Shown: positions 43,461-52,031 of the stretch, piece after piece
Numbering within the stretch: position 1 is the first letter of the stretch
Layout of the letters: each line of letters opens with the position of its first letter
Origin: Saprospiraceae bacterium
GTDB taxonomy: Bacteria; Bacteroidota; Bacteroidia; Chitinophagales; Saprospiraceae
Length of the DNA: 53,941 nt
NCBI GenBank assembly: GCA_013360405.1
Contig: JABWBR010000031.1
Location: forward strand, 1-53,941
Reading direction: 5' to 3'
The notes under the pieces: generated by a model
What the model was told of the DNA's origin: nothing
Seen by the model: only the letters and a program-made list of their open reading frames with translations
Database searches by the model: none
Made by a program: the position numbers and the translations under genes

Positions 43461-43516
43461 TGCGAATAATAATTGTAGAGACGCGATGCATCGCGTCTCT
43501 ACAATTATTATTCGCA
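43461..43516. repeat. Perfect 56-bp palindrome between convergent genes
   Basis: The two 28-nt halves (43461-43488 and 43489-43516) are exact reverse complements, centred on GCGATGCATCGC and including GTAGAGACGCG/CGCGTCTCTAC. There is no loop, so it is a true palindrome able to extrude as a cruciform or to form a long RNA hairpin in either direction. It lies 11 nt after the mcrC-like stop and 19 nt before the stop of the convergent PDZ gene. The GAGACGCGATGCATCGCGTCTC core is of a type I recall as a dispersed repeat in other bacteria; this needs a search. Confidence 0.9.
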
Positions 43517-43535
43517 TCTCTACCTCATATTCTTA

Positions 43536-45335
43536 TTATTTGCTCTGAAGCAAAATCTTCTTAGACAATCGTTTGTCTCCCTGGCGGATATCCAGGTAGT
43601 AATTGCCGGCGCCGTTTTGGGAAATATCGATTTCATCACTGAAATCTCCCGAAAACATGCCGAGATCGTAATCGTAAATCAAGCGGCCTGCGCCGTTAAA
43701 CACGCGGATGCTTGTTTCTCCGGATGAGGGCAGCTTGAATTGCAACTTGAACATACCCATCGAGGTATTGGGGTGCAGTTGCAAATTTTCCACTGCCAGG
43801 TTGCTCGAAACCGGCATATCGATGCCGTAGCGTTGCTTGAGCTGGGTAGATTCTTCCTCGGGCATATCCTGGAGTGCCACGTTTACCTGATCAACATTGA
43901 TGCGTTCACTTCCGGCATCGCTTTCTTCGTCTTCGCCTTCATCAGTGCGGATCTTAAAACCGCCCCAATTCCATTCGCCTTCTTTTTTGGTATCGCAATA
44001 CGACTTGATAGGTTTGCTGCCGTTGGTTTTTTCACCTTTGCGGGTATATGTAACCTGGATATTGTCGCCCACTTTAAGGGCATTAATAGCCGTAGTGATA
44101 TCCTCCCAGTCCAAAATGGCATAGCTGTTGATGGCGGTAATCACATCGCCGTCTTGCAAGCCCATATCGGCGGCGGTTGAATTTTCAACGATAGTCACTG
44201 CAACGCCTTGTTGGTCTTCGGGTTGATGACTTTGGCTAATACCGAAAAACGGTTTTTTGCATTCGTCCGTATTCCACTCAAATTCCTGATCGGGGCGCTT
44301 CACGAAAGTAACCTTAGTGCTTTGGGCTTTACCCTGGCGGATAAAATGCAGGGTAGCTTCGTCGCCGGTTTTAAACTTTCGGAGGATATCTGTGAGGTTT
44401 TGATTTTTATCGACGCGTGAATCATTGACGCCCACCACGTAATCGAAGGGTTGTAATCCGGCTTTTGCAGCTGCGGTATTGTCGATCACTTTGGTGACAT
44501 AACTTCCGTACGGGTTATCGAAGCCTAGCTTTTTAGCTTTTTCTGTTGAAATCGAAGTAGAGTTGATGCCCAGGAAAGCGCTATTGCCGCTTTCGCTTTT
44601 GTCGTTCCAATCCCATCCGTCGGTAATGATCGTATATGTTTTTTCTTTAATCTCGCGGGCTTTTGCTTTTTGTTCGGCTTTGGCGGTTTTGCCGTCGCGT
44701 TGGTATTCAACGGTAATCTTTTCGCCGACTTTCAGGGTTCTGATCGCCGTAGAAAGGTCCTGCCAATCCACTAAAGCGTATCCGTTAATAGCCGTAATGA
44801 GGTCGCCGTCCTTGAGTCCCATCTCTTCGGCGGTAGATTTGCCGATCACGGTTACCATAACCCCGGCTTCATCGGAGGATTCATCTTCGTGGGGGCTGAC
44901 GCCGAGGAAAACTTCTTCTTTTTCTTTTTTCTCCTGGCCTTCCGAATCGTTTCTATTTCCAAAAACCACATCTATCGTTATCTGTTTGCCCTTTCTTATC
45001 AGGTGGAGGGTGCCTTTATCGCCGGTCCTGTATTTTCTGATAATACTGGTGAGGCTGCGGTCTTCATCGGTGCGGAAGTTGTCAATGCCGTAGATATAAT
45101 CAAAAGGTAACAAGCCGGCTTTATCAGCGGCCGTATTGGCAATGATCCCGGTAACATAACTGCCATACTTGTTTTCAAAGCCCAGTAGTTTGGCTTTTTC
45201 GGCAGACAACTGCTCGGAATTGATGCCTAAAAAGGCGGTTTTATCGTTGGAATTAGTCCAGGCATGTTGTTGAGCAAGCGCAACATGGGTTTGTAGCAAC
45301 AAAAGCGTTAGCGTAAGGAAGCTGAGGTGTCTCAT
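43536..45335 (-). CDS. T9SS-exported protein with four PDZ domains
   Basis: 599 aa with a signal peptide (1-21, ending VALAQ). Four PDZ-like domains alternate in two types. Type A (about 33-118 and 258-343) starts FLGINS and has KLGF/LLGF, YGSYVT, DKAGLLPFDYI. Type B (about 143-218 and 370-440) has FLGVSP/FFGISQ, AEEMGLKDGDLITAING. The A-B pair is thus duplicated. No protease domain is present. The C-terminal ~80 residues (LQLHPNTSMGMFKLQFKL … LSKKILLQSK) form a type A T9SS sorting domain. Probably a surface or secreted binding protein; ligand unknown. Monocistronic. Confidence 0.85.
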   Translation of the reverse strand: MRHLSFLTLTLLLLQTHVALAQQHAWTNSNDKTAFLGINSEQLSAEKAKLLGFENKYGSYVTGIIANTAADKAGLLPFDYIYGIDNFRTDEDRSLTSIIRKYRTGDKGTLHLIRKGKQITIDVVFGNRNDSEGQEKKEKEEVFLGVSPHEDESSDEAGVMVTVIGKSTAEEMGLKDGDLITAINGYALVDWQDLSTAIRTLKVGEKITVEYQRDGKTAKAEQKAKAREIKEKTYTIITDGWDWNDKSESGNSAFLGINSTSISTEKAKKLGFDNPYGSYVTKVIDNTAAAKAGLQPFDYVVGVNDSRVDKNQNLTDILRKFKTGDEATLHFIRQGKAQSTKVTFVKRPDQEFEWNTDECKKPFFGISQSHQPEDQQGVAVTIVENSTAADMGLQDGDVITAINSYAILDWEDITTAINALKVGDNIQVTYTRKGEKTNGSKPIKSYCDTKKEGEWNWGGFKIRTDEGEDEESDAGSERINVDQVNVALQDMPEEESTQLKQRYGIDMPVSSNLAVENLQLHPNTSMGMFKLQFKLPSSGETSIRVFNGAGRLIYDYDLGMFSGDFSDEIDISQNGAGNYYLDIRQGDKRLSKKILLQSK

Positions 45336-45453
45336 AACATTGATTGGTTTATATCACGAATAAACGACAACATAATCTCAACAGGGTTGCATGACAATAG
45401 AAGGAATAATCCAAATTGGCGTAATTTTGCCATTATGCAACAATGACGAGTCC

Positions 45454-46842
45454 ATGAATTCAATGTTTAGTTCTTTTCATCTATTGCCGGTTGGCGCCTG
45501 TGCATTTGTCTTAATAGCACTTGCATCGGGCTGTAAAACGGCACAGCAACCTGCCCAACCTATGGAAAGCTATGAAACCCGTCAGGAAGACAACACTTCC
45601 AAAATCAATATTCCGGTGAAAATAACAGTAGCCGACCTCGAGCTGGTAGTAAACAGGCGACTTAGTGGAGTAATCTATGAAGACAAAACATTCGACGACG
45701 GCGACGACCTGAAGATAAAGGCCACCAAACGCGATCGCATCAATATTGTGATTGATAGCCAGCTTGTCAAATACCGCGTACCCCTTTCTTTGCAAATACA
45801 ATACAACGCGGGCATTACAACCCTGGAAGCCACAGGAGATATAGCGCTGCATTTTAAAACTCAGTATACGATCAATCCCGACTGGGGCCTGCAAACCGTC
45901 ACTTCTGTGGAGGGGTATGACTGGCTGCAAAAGCCAAGAGTGAAGATGGTAGGCATGAATTTGCCGGTAGGCTTTATCGCCGATATGATTATGAAAAACG
46001 GCAAAAAGACAATTGCCAAAGCTATCGACGATGAAGTCGGCGAGCAGTTGCAACTTGGAAATATCATGAAAGATGCCTGGCGGAATATGTTCAACCCGGT
46101 ATTGATTTCGCCTGAATACAAAGCCTGGTTGCTGGTAAACCCGCAACGGATCGGCATGGCGCCCTTAAAAATGCAAAACAACGAAATCACCACAACCATT
46201 GTCGTAGAGTCAAAACCTACCGTGCGCATAGGCGAGAAGCCGGCCACGCCTGCGATGAGTGCGCTGCCCGATTTTAAATACACACCGGCTAATAACGATG
46301 AATTTGTAGTAAACCTAACCACCGAAATCAGTTACCGCGAAGCCGAGCAGATGGCTAAGAAACAGTTGGTGGGGGAGACCTTTAGCCAGGGTAAGCGGTC
46401 GGTTAAAGTAGAAGACATGCAGTTGTACGGTCAAGGGAATCAATTGATTGTCAATACCCGGCTTTCAGGCGCTTACAACGGCAGTATTTACCTCACCGGC
46501 AAGCCTGTTTTTCATGCCGACAGGAATGTGATTGATGTAGAAGACCTCAAGTTTACGCTCGATACTGAAAGTTTCCTGCACCGCTCTGCCGGCTGGCTAC
46601 TGCAAAGCACATTCAGAAGAAAAATACAAGAAAACCTCGATTTCCTGCTCGATTACAACCTGAAAGACCTGCAAACCCAATTGCAGCAACAATTAGCTGA
46701 TTATCAGATTGCTCCGGGGATTCGTATGAAGGGACAACTCTACCAATTGCAATTGCAAAATGCCTTTTTAACCGTTGATGGGTTTAATGTGCAATTGGCC
46801 CTGAAAGGCAAGTTGAATGTGTGGATTAGTCAATTGAATTGA
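45454..46842 (+). CDS. DUF4403 family lipoprotein
   Basis: 462 aa from the ATG at 45454. The frame can be extended to 45391, but the shorter form gives a proper lipoprotein signal ending ALASGC (lipidated Cys). The body matches the DUF4403 pattern as I recall it: INIPVKITVADLELVVNRRL near the start, DWGLQTVTSVEGYDWLQKPRVKMVG, LGNIMKDAWRNMFNPV, and a C-terminal TIM10/BPI-like repeat of beta-helix segments. Function of the family is not known; a lipid-binding or envelope role is guessed. A TAATTTTG -7-like site is at 45422-45429. Confidence 0.82.
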   Translation: MNSMFSSFHLLPVGACAFVLIALASGCKTAQQPAQPMESYETRQEDNTSKINIPVKITVADLELVVNRRLSGVIYEDKTFDDGDDLKIKATKRDRINIVIDSQLVKYRVPLSLQIQYNAGITTLEATGDIALHFKTQYTINPDWGLQTVTSVEGYDWLQKPRVKMVGMNLPVGFIADMIMKNGKKTIAKAIDDEVGEQLQLGNIMKDAWRNMFNPVLISPEYKAWLLVNPQRIGMAPLKMQNNEITTTIVVESKPTVRIGEKPATPAMSALPDFKYTPANNDEFVVNLTTEISYREAEQMAKKQLVGETFSQGKRSVKVEDMQLYGQGNQLIVNTRLSGAYNGSIYLTGKPVFHADRNVIDVEDLKFTLDTESFLHRSAGWLLQSTFRRKIQENLDFLLDYNLKDLQTQLQQQLADYQIAPGIRMKGQLYQLQLQNAFLTVDGFNVQLALKGKLNVWISQLN

Positions 46843-46844
46843 AC

Positions 46845-46896
46845 GGTTTAGTAGGGTTTAGCGCCTTCGGCTGTTTAGCGTTAGGGTTTAGTTTAG
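46845..46896. repeat. GGGTTTAG repeats between convergent genes
   Basis: Four imperfect copies of (A/G)GGTTTAG/TGTTTAGCG occur around a small hairpin (GCGCCTTCGGC) between the DUF4403 stop and the stop of the convergent small lipoprotein gene. No coding sense. Confidence 0.6.
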
Positions 46897-47268
46897 TTAT
46901 TGCCTGACACATTTCATCATGCGGGTCTTTCCGTTGTCTTTCATCTTGATGGAAAGGGAATCCGGAGTGATGAAGTAGATTTCAACGGCTTTTGTGGCGG
47001 GTGTAGACTTTGTAGTATCCGTGGTATACAAATACTGTTGCTCTACATAATAGGAACCGGCTTCGTGATAATTCAAATTGCCGGAATAAGTATACCTGCC
47101 CTGGTCGTTAAAAGTGAAGCCCACGGTAGAAATATCGACTTGCAGGATAGAATCTTCTTCTTCAACGGCTATTGCTTTCCAGGAGCCCTTGAGCAATTCT
47201 TCGGGGGTGGGGCCGCAGGCTGTCCATGCGCATGCGAACCACAACAAAGCCCAAACCAGTTTTTTCAT
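46897..47268 (-). CDS. Small lipocalin-like lipoprotein, 123 aa
   Basis: The preferred start ATG at 47268 (MKKLVWALLWFACAWTACG) gives a lipoprotein signal with Cys18. The ATG at 47295 would overlap the upstream NhaD gene. The mature ~105 residues have the pattern LLKGSWKAIAVEEED … FTFNDQGRYTYSGNLNYHEAGSYYVEQQYLYTTD, like the lipocalin-like small lipoproteins of Bacteroidota. Function unknown. It follows nhaD after 13 nt and is probably co-transcribed. Confidence 0.75.
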   Translation of the reverse strand: MKKLVWALLWFACAWTACGPTPEELLKGSWKAIAVEEEDSILQVDISTVGFTFNDQGRYTYSGNLNYHEAGSYYVEQQYLYTTDTTKSTPATKAVEIYFITPDSLSIKMKDNGKTRMMKCVRQ

Positions 47269-47281
47269 CGGAGAACTTGCT

Positions 47282-48664
47282 TTAGCCTGTGGCATTGGTT
47301 ATTAAAATAAAGGCAATAGCCCCCCCCAGGAAACCCGCCATAGCCAGCCAGGCTATTTTTTTCAGATACCAGATAAAGTTAATGCGTTCCATGCCCATTG
47401 CTGCCACGCCGGCAGCTGATCCGATCACCAGCATACTGCCGCCTGTACCTGCTGAATACGCAATAAAATGCCAGAGATGGTGGTCTAATGGCAAATTATA
47501 CATACCCATCGCTGCGGCGACTAATGGTACGTTGTCTATTACTGCAGAAGAAAAGCCTAGTAAGATAATTACGATATTTTCGTTGGGAATGCCCTTGTCG
47601 AGTTGTTCCGCCATATATCGCAGCGTTCCTGCCTGCATCTGCTGGCCTTCGTGTGTGATCATGCCGAATACAAGCGTTTCAAGCGCAGCTACGGCCATCA
47701 GGATACCCAAAAAGAATAATATACTCGTTATTTCAATACGCGAAAGCGCATGGCGGCCGGAGTACATAACCCGTCGTTCATCGTCAAAGTCTTCTTCCGG
47801 ATGCACATACTCCGAAACAAGCCATACTACGCCCAGGCTGAGCATCATACCCAGATATGGCGGCAGGTGGGTCAGGCTTTTGAATACGGGAACAAATATT
47901 ATAGCGCCCAAACCCAGGTACAACATCAGACTGCTACTGAGTAATTTCTGTTTTTTCTCGTCGGTTTGAATTGAAACGGCCACATTGCCTTTAAAAACAG
48001 GTAAAAAAGAACTAATGGCATAAGGAATACCGAAGCAGATAATTGAAGGAATAACGAGATACTCCATAAGCCCGATTGCTGACACCTTATTGCCGATCCA
48101 AAGCATAGTGGTGGTCACATCGCCTATCGGCGACCAGGCGCCGCCCGCGTTGGCGGCGATAATGATTAGTGAAGCATACCAGATGCGCTCTTCCCGGTTT
48201 TCGATGAGCTTTCGCAGCAGCGTAATCAGCACAATAGTAGTGGTGAGATTATCAATGATCGCCGACAGAAAAAAGCCTAGAATACCCGTAATCCAAAGCA
48301 GTCTTATCTTACTTTTCGTATTGACATAACTTTTTAGCACATCAAAACCTCGGTGCAGATCTATGATCTCCACTATCGTCATGGCGCCGATGAGAAATAT
48401 CAGGATTTCGGATACTTTACCGATATGGTGTAGAAGGGTATTGGAAAAACTCTCTTCGGCTTTCTCAAAACCCAGGGACATATTATAAACGGTTTCGTGC
48501 GTGTCGATTATAGACAGCCAGCCGTTAAAGTAGCCAACGGCTAGCAAGCCCCAGCAAAGCGCCCCCATAAGCAGGGCCGGCACCGTTTTATCCAGCTTGA
48601 GCGGATGTTCAAAGACAATGGTCAGATAACCAATGATAAAGCACAAAATAATTGCAGCGGTCAT
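47282..48664 (-). CDS. nhaD: Na+/H+ antiporter, NhaD family
   Basis: A 460-aa polytopic inner-membrane protein (about 11-13 helices) of the NhaD/ArsB-like ion transporter group. Characteristic stretches are ETVYNMSLGFEKAEESFSNTLLHHIGKVSEILIFLIGAMTIVEI, IDNLTTTIVLITLLRKL, NAGGAWSPIGDVTTTMLWIGNK, and SSAVIDNVPLVAAAMGMY. It exchanges sodium for protons to keep cytoplasmic Na+ low, consistent with a marine or brackish or alkaline-tolerant lifestyle but not proof of one. Start ATG at 48664; the small lipoprotein gene follows. Confidence 0.92.
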   Translation of the reverse strand: MTAAIILCFIIGYLTIVFEHPLKLDKTVPALLMGALCWGLLAVGYFNGWLSIIDTHETVYNMSLGFEKAEESFSNTLLHHIGKVSEILIFLIGAMTIVEIIDLHRGFDVLKSYVNTKSKIRLLWITGILGFFLSAIIDNLTTTIVLITLLRKLIENREERIWYASLIIIAANAGGAWSPIGDVTTTMLWIGNKVSAIGLMEYLVIPSIICFGIPYAISSFLPVFKGNVAVSIQTDEKKQKLLSSSLMLYLGLGAIIFVPVFKSLTHLPPYLGMMLSLGVVWLVSEYVHPEEDFDDERRVMYSGRHALSRIEITSILFFLGILMAVAALETLVFGMITHEGQQMQAGTLRYMAEQLDKGIPNENIVIILLGFSSAVIDNVPLVAAAMGMYNLPLDHHLWHFIAYSAGTGGSMLVIGSAAGVAAMGMERINFIWYLKKIAWLAMAGFLGGAIAFILITNATG

Positions 48665-48828
48665 GTGGACTGGTATTTAAAATGGGTCAATTGCCGGTTT
48701 ACTTTAAGCGGTCAAAAATAGGATTTTCTGGAACTAACCCGCATAATTTGCAATTTAAATTTGAGTGAGTCGGTTTGCGAAACCGAAATTCGTATTTTTG
48801 CGCCCGAAGTGTCAAGATCTGAAAGTTG

Positions 48829-49824
48829 ATGGTTAAAATAGGAGACGTATTATTAGGAGATTTCCCCTTGTTACTTGCACCTATGGAAGATGTGAGCGAC
48901 CCTCCCTTCCGCGCCTTGTGCAAACAACAGGGAAGTGACATGATGTACACGGAGTTCATCTCCTCTGATGGCCTCATTCATGATGCAAAATCCAGTCTGC
49001 AAAAGCTGGATATATACGATTATGAGCGGCCGATAGGCATTCAATATTTTGGTGGACAGGTAGAAAGCATGGTGGAAGCAGCGGCTATCGTAGAAGCCGC
49101 CAATCCCGACGTAATAGATATCAACTATGGTTGCCCTGTGGCCAAAGTAGCCTGTCGGATGGCCGGCGCCGGCTTGTTGCAGGATATCCCCAAAATGGTT
49201 GAGCTTACCCAGGCGGTCATTCGCTCCACTTCAAAACCCGTCACGGTCAAAACCAGGTTGGGTTGGGATGACAAGAGCATCAACATTGTGGAGGTATCGG
49301 AAAGGTTACAGGATATCGGCGTGCAGGCCTTAACCATACATGCGCGCACGCGCCAGCAGATGTACAAAGGAGAAGCCGACTGGTCGTGGATTGCCAAAGT
49401 AAAGGAAAATCCGCGGCTGCACATCCCTGTTTTTGGCAATGGAGATATCGACAGCCCAGAGAAAGCTTTGACTTACCGCCAGCGATACGGCGTAGACGGC
49501 ATCATGATCGGCCGCGCCAGCATTGGAAACCCCTGGATATTTCGGGAAATCAAGCACTATTTTGCCACCGGCGAATTACTGGCGCCACCCACAGTGGCCG
49601 AAAGAGTAGCCGCCGCCAAGTCGCATCTGCAGCACGCCATCAATTGGAAAGGCGAAAAACTAGGCGTGCTGGAAACCCGCCGCCATTACACCAACTACTT
49701 TAAAGGACTGGAAGGCATCAAATTCTACCGGGCCAAGCTGGTCACGGAAAATCAGCCTTCCGTTTTATTAGAATTGTTAGACGAAATTGAAGCAGCTTAT
49801 GGTCAGGCTGAAATACTAGCCTGA
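48829..49824 (+). CDS. dusB: tRNA-dihydrouridine synthase
   Basis: 331 aa from the ATG at 48829; a TTG one codon upstream also opens the frame. TIM-barrel flavoprotein of the Dus family: N-terminal LAPMEDVSDPPFRALC, the catalytic Cys in INYGCPVAKVACRMAGAGLL, the FMN-binding VKTRLGWDD, the HARTRQQMYKGEADW motif, and FGNGDIDSP with IMIGRASIGNPWIF. It reduces uridines in tRNA D-loops with NADPH. DusB is the usual paralogue in Bacteroidota, though the letter is assigned by resemblance only. It precedes the CCA-adding enzyme by 26 nt, so both may be one unit. Confidence 0.93.
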   Translation: MVKIGDVLLGDFPLLLAPMEDVSDPPFRALCKQQGSDMMYTEFISSDGLIHDAKSSLQKLDIYDYERPIGIQYFGGQVESMVEAAAIVEAANPDVIDINYGCPVAKVACRMAGAGLLQDIPKMVELTQAVIRSTSKPVTVKTRLGWDDKSINIVEVSERLQDIGVQALTIHARTRQQMYKGEADWSWIAKVKENPRLHIPVFGNGDIDSPEKALTYRQRYGVDGIMIGRASIGNPWIFREIKHYFATGELLAPPTVAERVAAAKSHLQHAINWKGEKLGVLETRRHYTNYFKGLEGIKFYRAKLVTENQPSVLLELLDEIEAAYGQAEILA

Positions 49825-49850
49825 TTGAAAGCTAAAAATACCTGAACCTC

Positions 49851-51266
49851 GTGGTATTTAGTATTCAGGAACAAGAACGGAAAATCTTCCAGGTGATCAG
49901 CGCCAAAGCAACGGCTCTGGGCTACCCTGCTTATGTGGTAGGCGGATATGTACGCGACCGGCTGCTGGCAAGGCCTTCCAAAGATATAGATATAGTGTGT
50001 GTGGGCGACGGAATTCGGCTGGCGGAAGAAGTGGCTCAAACGCTCCGACCTATACCCCGCGTTACCGTATATAAGCGTTTTGGTACGGCCATGCTCAAGC
50101 ACAAAGACCTCGAAATAGAGTTTGTGGGCGCCCGAAAAGAATCATATCGCAGCGATTCCCGAAAGCCCTTTGTAGAAGGCGGCACCCTCTCCGATGATCA
50201 AAATCGCCGGGATTTCACGATCAATGCACTGGCCGTGAGTCTTAATGAGGAAGACTTCGGCTCTATCGTGGACCCCTTTGGCGGGCTGCATCACCTCGAA
50301 GAAAAAATCATCAAAACGCCGTTGGAGGCAGGGAAAACCTTCTCGGACGACCCCTTGCGCATGATGCGCGCCGTGCGCTTTTCTACGCAACTTGGCTTTA
50401 CGATAGAAGCGGAAACACTCAAAGCCATTAGTAAATACCGACAGCGCATACATATCGTTTCACAGGAGCGTATTACCACCGAACTCAACAAAATTATTGA
50501 AGCCGACAAGCCATCGGTGGGATTTAAATTACTGTTTGATACGGGTTTGCTAGAGATCATCTTTCCAGAGATGACAGCGCTGCACGGCGTAGAGGCCAAA
50601 AACGGAGTAACCCACAAAGACAACTTCTACCACACCCTGGAGGTGTTGGACAACTTGTGCAAAAAGACGGATAACTTATGGTTGCGCTGGTCGGCTATCC
50701 TTCACGACATCGCCAAGCCGCCCACAAAACGCTTTGATCCCAAATTGGGGTGGACATTCCACGGCCACGAAGTGCTCGGCGCAGTCATGGTGCCCCGCAT
50801 ATTCAAAAGGCTACGCCTGCCCCTCGACCACAAAATGAAATACGTACAAAAACTGGTGCACCTTCATTTGCGGCCTATTAGTCTTACCAAAGAAAATATT
50901 ACCGATTCTGCTATCAGGCGTTTGCTTTTTGAAGCCGGCGATGAAATTGACGATCTCATGTTGCTTTGCGAAGCGGACATCACATCGAAAAACGCCGATA
51001 AGGTAAAGCGGTATCTGGAAAATTACGAATTGGTGCGCCAGCGCCTGAAAGTAGTAGAGGAAAAGGATCATCTGCGCAACTGGCAACCGCCGGTGTCAGG
51101 CGAATTAATAATGGAAACCTTTGGCATATCTCCTTCAAAAGAAGTTGGACTGATCAAAACAGCCATCCGGGAAGCCATTCTTGACGGGCTCATACCCAAT
51201 GAATACCAACCGGCTTTTGACTTTATGCTTGAGCAAGGCAGGCAATTGGGCCTGACAGTCAGGTGA
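49851..51266 (+). CDS. cca: CCA-adding tRNA nucleotidyltransferase with HD domain
   Basis: 471 aa from a GTG start at 49851; no ATG is suitably placed before the conserved N-terminus. Class II nucleotidyltransferase motifs are GGYVRDRLL (31-39) and the metal-binding Asp45/Asp47 (KDIDIVC), then RRDFTINALA, DPFGGLHHLEEKII, DPLRMMRAVRF and an ERITTELNKI helix. A C-terminal HD domain contains AILHDIAKP and FHGHEVLG. It repairs or completes the 3' CCA of tRNAs; the HD part may have phosphohydrolase activity. An alternative is poly(A) polymerase, not separable by eye. Followed by a hairpin at 51274-51303. Confidence 0.92.
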   Translation: MVFSIQEQERKIFQVISAKATALGYPAYVVGGYVRDRLLARPSKDIDIVCVGDGIRLAEEVAQTLRPIPRVTVYKRFGTAMLKHKDLEIEFVGARKESYRSDSRKPFVEGGTLSDDQNRRDFTINALAVSLNEEDFGSIVDPFGGLHHLEEKIIKTPLEAGKTFSDDPLRMMRAVRFSTQLGFTIEAETLKAISKYRQRIHIVSQERITTELNKIIEADKPSVGFKLLFDTGLLEIIFPEMTALHGVEAKNGVTHKDNFYHTLEVLDNLCKKTDNLWLRWSAILHDIAKPPTKRFDPKLGWTFHGHEVLGAVMVPRIFKRLRLPLDHKMKYVQKLVHLHLRPISLTKENITDSAIRRLLFEAGDEIDDLMLLCEADITSKNADKVKRYLENYELVRQRLKVVEEKDHLRNWQPPVSGELIMETFGISPSKEVGLIKTAIREAILDGLIPNEYQPAFDFMLEQGRQLGLTVR

Positions 51267-51273
51267 AAAACAA

Positions 51274-51303
51274 AGAGCGAAGTTTTTTGCAAAGCTTCGC
51301 TCT
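51274..51303 (+). terminator. Hairpin after cca, weak terminator
   Basis: Stem AGAGCGAAG (51274-51282) / CTTCGCTCT (51295-51303), with a T-rich loop and only a short, impure T tract after it. Plausible terminator for the dusB-cca unit. Confidence 0.6.
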
Positions 51304-52031
51304 TGTAAGAAATCACCCGACTGTTATTATGAAGGATTAAGCTTTTGGGCATTTACCCTTCGATAAACTGTCTTGTTGACAGCGCATCAAAGCTAAAGAG
51401 TTTTAACTATTCTTTGTTAATGAATTCTTAATTTTTTTTATTTCCGGTGATTGTCGGCCCTGTAAACAGGTAATACTCGTGTCTGGTATTACCATCAACG
51501 TATTTCATGTGATACACTCCCTTTTCGATGAAACATCTTGCTGCTTCCTGTAAGTGCAATATAACATTGTGTATTCAAGTAGGTGAGTGTTACGTAACAG
51601 GCGCTTATTTTCGATTGGCAATCCTTGGGTTGTGAAAGGGTAGCGGCCTATTACCACCCAGGAAAATTATCTCTTCCCATTGTTTTGTTTGCATAGACTA
51701 TGTTTGGCGTGTGTTGTAAATTATTGATTTTCAATTAAATATTTATTTTTTTATCTAACTCTTTAAAACACAAGGGGATAAAGCCTGAGTCCTGCAATGA
51801 AAAAAAATATGTCTAAAAAAGTAAGAAATGGCTTTTGCGGTATCGATATTTTTCTCACCTTTGTTATCCCTCGCGCCTTTACAACAGGCCATTTCAAATA
51901 TGAGCATCTCTGATAGCTAAACCCTGGTTTGGCGTGTCATTTTTTTGCTCATAATCATTAACTTACTGATGCTCTGACTTTTGCGCAGCAAAAATTAAAT
52001 TGTTTTGCCTCACGGGTAAATTGATCTGAGT
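51304..52031. other. Long AT-rich intergenic region upstream of dnaA
   Basis: 728 nt with no convincing gene apart from the small remnant at 51428-51508. It contains a palindrome GTTACGTAAC (51589-51598), an AT-rich stretch around 51716-51775, and poly-T runs. I did not see clustered DnaA boxes (TTATCCACA or its near variants), so I do not call it the replication origin, although the AT-rich stretch next to dnaA would suit one. It probably holds the dnaA promoter(s). Confidence 0.5.
51428..51508 (-). other. Possible small ORF or gene remnant, 26 codons
   Basis: On the minus strand an ATG at 51508 opens a short frame reading MKYVDGNTRHEYYLF… to a TAA at 51428. The same frame is open about 60 nt further upstream (…FIEKGVYH), without a good start. 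The amino-acid sequence looks protein-like rather than random, so it may be a truncated gene or an unannotated micro-protein. It contains an 8-bp inverted repeat GGTAATAC/GTATTACC (51470-51494). Low confidence. Confidence 0.25.

Noticed and set aside
51304-52031. Replication origin call upstream of dnaA
   Set aside because: No clustered DnaA boxes were seen; a single TTATCCACA at 12620 lies in coding DNA and is not informative.
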